Under the pieces are notes generated by a model that saw only the letters and a list, made by a program, of their open reading frames with translations, had not been told where the DNA came from and did no database searches. Below, in pieces: positions 12,947 to 15,297 of a stretch of DNA of 15,297 nt (position 1 is the first letter of the stretch; every line of letters starts with the position of its first letter). Source of the stretch: CAXGUU01 sp964012875 (GTDB lineage: Bacteria > Pseudomonadota > Gammaproteobacteria > Ga0077536); contig CAXGUU010000044.1 of assembly GCA_964012875.1 (NCBI GenBank), positions 1 to 15,297 on the forward strand, given 5' to 3'. The translations under genes were made by a program, and so were the position numbers.

Positions 12947-13536
12947 TCGGTCGTATTTCAGGCGTACTGGTAGAGAAGAAACCGCCGCAGCTTTTGGTTG
13001 ACTGTAATGGCGTCGGTTACGAACTGGAGGCGTCGATGACCACCATCTGGTCGTTGCCGGAAATCAATCAACAGGTTTCTTTGTATACCCACCTCGCGAT
13101 CCGCGACGACGCCCACTTGCTCTATGGTTTTTCGTCTGAAGATGAGCGCGCGCTCTTTCGCGCGTTGCTGAAAGTCAACGGTGTTGGCACTAAGATGGCA
13201 CTGGTGATACTGAGTGGCATGGACCCGAATTCATTTGCGGATTGCGTCCACAGCGGCGATACCGCGCGCCTGACCGCATTGCCCGGTGTCGGTAAGAAAA
13301 CAGCCGAACGGCTCATTATTGAGATGCGTGATCGAGTCGCCCAGCCCGACACTGTTTCGATTTCGTCCGTCCCTGCCGCGAACGCCGGCGACCCGGCAAA
13401 CGATGCGATCAGCGGCCTCATCGCACTTGGATACAAACCGGCTGAGGCTAGCAAGTTCGTCCACGGTATGGACACGGACGGACTCACCAGCGAGCACATT
13501 ATTCGTGAGGTTCTGAAGAACCTCCTGCCACAGTAG
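12943..13536 (+). CDS. ruvA: Holliday junction branch migration subunit RuvA
   Basis: RuvA tetramers hold the open four-way junction and load RuvB rings for branch migration. The product is 197 residues (E. coli 203). Domain I is the OB fold starting MIGRISGVL, with the acidic pin residues Asp55-Asp56 (IRDDAHLLYGF). Domain II carries two helix-hairpin-helix motifs, VNGVGTKMA (78-86) and LPGVGKKTA (113-121), which contact DNA. A linker rich in Ser/Ala/Pro (about 134-150) leads to domain III (from about 153, ISGLIALGYKPAEA), which binds RuvB. The ATG at 12943 overlaps the ruvC stop and gives the conserved N terminus; an upstream in-frame ATG at 12886 would lie inside ruvC and add an unrelated stretch. 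ruvB follows after 31 nt. Confidence 0.97.
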   Translation: MIGRISGVLVEKKPPQLLVDCNGVGYELEASMTTIWSLPEINQQVSLYTHLAIRDDAHLLYGFSSEDERALFRALLKVNGVGTKMALVILSGMDPNSFADCVHSGDTARLTALPGVGKKTAERLIIEMRDRVAQPDTVSISSVPAANAGDPANDAISGLIALGYKPAEASKFVHGMDTDGLTSEHIIREVLKNLLPQ

Positions 13537-13567
13537 ACGCCAATGCAGTGAAACCAGAACACCACCC

Positions 13568-14632
13568 ATGACTGACCCAGACCGCCTGATTGACGCCGAC
13601 GCGTCGGGTGAGGACGCCGATCTGGATCAATCGATTCGCCCCAAACGCCTGGACGACTATATCGGGCAGCCTGCGGTGCACGAGCAGATGAAGATATTTA
13701 TCGGCGCAGCCCGGAAGCGCGCCGAGGCACTCGATCACGTTCTGATTTTTGGTCCCCCCGGGCTAGGCAAAACGACTCTGGCGAACATCATTGCCAACGA
13801 AATGGGTGTCAATTTGCGTCAGACATCAGGGCCGGTGCTTGAACGGCCCGGGGACCTCGCCGCTTTGCTGACCAACCTCGAAGCGAACGATGTTTTGTTC
13901 ATCGATGAAATTCATCGCCTGAGCCCGGTCGTTGAAGAAATCCTCTATCCCGCGATGGAGGATTACCAGCTCGACATCATGATCGGAGAAGGGCCGGCGG
14001 CGCGCGCCATTAAACTAGATCTGCCGCGTTTTACGCTGGTCGGAGCGACAACACGAGCAGGACTCCTCACGAGTCCCTTGCGCGACCGTTTCGGTATCGT
14101 TCAGCGGCTCGAATTTTATTCAGTCGATGATCTCGCCCGCATCGTTACTCGTGCGGCCGGTATTCTGAATCTTGATATAGACCAGGGTGGTGCGACCGAA
14201 CTGGCACAGCGTTCACGCGGTACGCCACGCATAGCCAATCGACTTCTGCGACGCTCGCGCGATTACGCCGATGTTAAGGCGGACGGTCGTCTCGATGCTG
14301 ACGTAACTTCGCGTGCGCTGGACCTGTTAAACGTCGATGTTCACGGTTTTGACGTCATGGACCGAAAATTGCTGCTTGCCGTGATGCAAAAATTTGATGG
14401 CGGTCCGGTTGGCATCGACAGTCTTGCCGCGGCCATCGGCGAGGAACGCGGCACCATCGAAGACGTGATTGAGCCGTATCTGATCCAACAGGGTTTCCTG
14501 ATGCGTACGCCGCGCGGACGGGTGGCGACACGTTCGTCGTGGCAGCATTTTGGGCTGCCTGTGCCGTCCTCCTCGAGCGCTTCGCCTGACCTGTTCTCAG
14601 ACCCCGTCGAGGCGCCGGACGACAGCGCGTGA
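13568..14632 (+). CDS. ruvB: Holliday junction branch migration ATPase RuvB
   Basis: RuvB is the hexameric AAA+ motor that pulls DNA arms through RuvA-bound junctions. The product is 354 residues (E. coli 336). Seen: SIRPKRLDDYIGQ (22-34), Walker A GPPGLGKT (62-69), Walker B LFIDEIH (110-116), sensor 1 VGATTRAG (158-165), the arginine-finger region LRDRFG (171-176) and sensor 2 RGTPRIANRLLRR (217-229). The C-terminal winged-helix domain includes QQGFLMRTPRGR. After WQHFGLP come about 25 extra residues rich in Ser, Asp and Pro, which explain the greater length and look disordered. ATG at 13568 is preceded by a weak ribosome site. The stop overlaps the GTG start of ybgC by four bases, so the cluster continues into the tol genes. 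Confidence 0.97.
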   Translation: MTDPDRLIDADASGEDADLDQSIRPKRLDDYIGQPAVHEQMKIFIGAARKRAEALDHVLIFGPPGLGKTTLANIIANEMGVNLRQTSGPVLERPGDLAALLTNLEANDVLFIDEIHRLSPVVEEILYPAMEDYQLDIMIGEGPAARAIKLDLPRFTLVGATTRAGLLTSPLRDRFGIVQRLEFYSVDDLARIVTRAAGILNLDIDQGGATELAQRSRGTPRIANRLLRRSRDYADVKADGRLDADVTSRALDLLNVDVHGFDVMDRKLLLAVMQKFDGGPVGIDSLAAAIGEERGTIEDVIEPYLIQQGFLMRTPRGRVATRSSWQHFGLPVPSSSSASPDLFSDPVEAPDDSA

Positions 14633-15039
14633 GCTGCGAGTTCAAATGGCCGGTTCGGGTGTACTACGAAGACACCGACGCTGCTGGTATCGTGTACCAC
14701 GCCAACTATCTGCGATTTATGGAACGTGCCCGCACCGAATGGTTGCGTGAGCTCGGTTTCGAGCAGGACCGAATGAGAGACGATGACGGCATCATCTTCG
14801 TCATCGTGAGCACTGACGTCCGCTACGTAAGCGCCGCCCGATTCAACCAGGCGCTGGTTGTGGCCAGCCGGCTCAGGCGTTTGCGCGGGGCAAGTATCGA
14901 ATTTGAACAGAAAATTTCAGCGACCGATGGCGCATCCGTCTGCGAGGCAGTCAACACAGTCGGTTGCGTAGACGCGGAACGTCTGGTTCCGCGCCGAATT
15001 CCGCCGGTAATGAAGAAGGTGTTCGAACGTGCACAGTGA
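14629..15039 (+). CDS. ybgC: YbgC, tol-pal-associated acyl-CoA thioesterase
   Basis: YbgC is a cytoplasmic hot-dog-fold thioesterase that hydrolyses acyl-CoA (or acyl-ACP) thioesters and is the first gene of the tol-pal operon; its link to envelope division is unclear, though contacts with phospholipid synthesis enzymes have been proposed. The product is 136 residues (134 in E. coli). Seen: WPVRVYYEDTDAAGIVYHAN (7-26) with catalytic Asp17 (Asp18 in E. coli) and His24, then RFMERARTEWLRELG. The central sheet and the GASIEFEQKI strand fit the family. The start is GTG at 14629, overlapping the ruvB stop (GTGA); it gives the right length. The end overlaps tolQ by 11 nt. ruvB and the tol genes are close enough to form one transcript here. 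Confidence 0.95.
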   Translation: MSCEFKWPVRVYYEDTDAAGIVYHANYLRFMERARTEWLRELGFEQDRMRDDDGIIFVIVSTDVRYVSAARFNQALVVASRLRRLRGASIEFEQKISATDGASVCEAVNTVGCVDAERLVPRRIPPVMKKVFERAQ

Positions 15040-15297
15040 CTTATCCATCGCCAGCCTGATCCTGGGCGCGAGCTTGCTGGTCAAGTTCGTGATGCTGATC
15101 CTCGCTATTGCTTCTGTCGCGTCCTGGGCTTTGATCTTCTCGAAGCGGCGCGAGATGCGCCAGGCAAAACAGGAAATGGAGGCGTTTGAAGACGAATTCT
15201 GGTCCAGTGAGGATCTGACCAAACTCTACAATGAGGTGTCCTCGAGCGGCGAAGAAGCGGCCGGCCCGCGTGCCGCGAATCACGGCGGCATTGTCGC
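15029..15297 (+). CDS. tolQ: TolQ, Tol-Pal inner-membrane motor subunit (3' truncated by window edge)
   Basis: TolQ forms, with TolR, the proton-driven inner-membrane stator that energises TolA for outer-membrane constriction at division. The first 89 codons are present and stay open to the window end. Seen: IASLILGASLLVKFVMLILA, which includes the first membrane segment (about residues 9-34) ending SVASWALIFSKR, then the cytoplasmic part with FEDEFWSSEDLTKLYNE, closely matching E. coli TolQ (ASLLVK, SIASWAI, AFEDKFWS). The start is GTG at 15029, 11 nt inside ybgC, with AAGG about 10 bases upstream; the resulting N terminus is one residue longer than in E. coli before the ASLLVK motif. The rest of the gene, with the second and third membrane segments, and probably tolRAB-pal follow outside the window. 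Confidence 0.94.
   Translation, partial: MHSDLSIASLILGASLLVKFVMLILAIASVASWALIFSKRREMRQAKQEMEAFEDEFWSSEDLTKLYNEVSSSGEEAAGPRAANHGGIV

Noticed and set aside
1..15297. A hidden undescribed defence, mobile or biosynthetic system
   Set aside because: Every stretch above about 500 nt is accounted for by recognised housekeeping genes; no transposase, integrase, CRISPR repeat, toxin-antitoxin pair or unfamiliar multigene set was seen on either strand.

Overview
The window looks like ordinary chromosomal backbone of a gammaproteobacterium. The strongest sign is gene order: yebC-ruvC-ruvA-ruvB-ybgC-tolQ and nadD-rsfS-rlmH are classical gammaproteobacterial runs, and BepA, AspRS, NadA and RuvC resemble their E. 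coli and Pseudomonas counterparts closely. Base composition is moderately GC-rich with no abrupt change. I see no phage, plasmid, insertion-sequence, CRISPR or toxin genes. The exact lineage cannot be named from sequence alone; the mix (PPi-dependent phosphofructokinase, membrane pyrophosphatase, probable non-discriminating AspRS) suggests a non-enteric gammaproteobacterium.

Left block (1-1830, + strand): the 3' end of nadD (NAD synthesis), rsfS (ribosome silencing factor), rlmH (23S rRNA methyltransferase) and maf (nucleotide pyrophosphatase). Stop-start overlaps join nadD-rsfS and rlmH-maf; an unusual 109-nt gap with a hairpin lies between rsfS and rlmH.

Pyrophosphate block (1874-7465): pfp (PPi-dependent phosphofructokinase, - strand, TTG start), bepA (periplasmic M48 metalloprotease/chaperone, + strand, own promoter region), a 502-nt intergenic region with two good intrinsic terminators facing each other and a possible small RNA, then hppA (membrane pyrophosphatase, - strand; residues predict a K+-dependent, H+-pumping enzyme). 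pfp and hppA both use PPi as energy currency, so they probably belong to one physiological module even though bepA sits between them.

Middle (7466-11443): a 335-nt hppA leader/promoter region, tRNA-Lys(UUU) on the - strand, an FmdB-family zinc-ribbon gene, aspS with a recognisable promoter (signature of a non-discriminating AspRS), and nadA (quinolinate synthase).

Right block (11676-15297, + strand): yebC, then the tightly packed ruvC-ruvA-ruvB Holliday-junction resolution genes, ybgC, and the start of tolQ, which runs off the window and presumably leads into tolRAB-pal.

I found no credible undescribed multigene system. The most useful leads are the pfp/hppA PPi module and its predicted ion and cofactor specificity, the AspRS specificity signature, and the structured intergenic region at 4822-5323.
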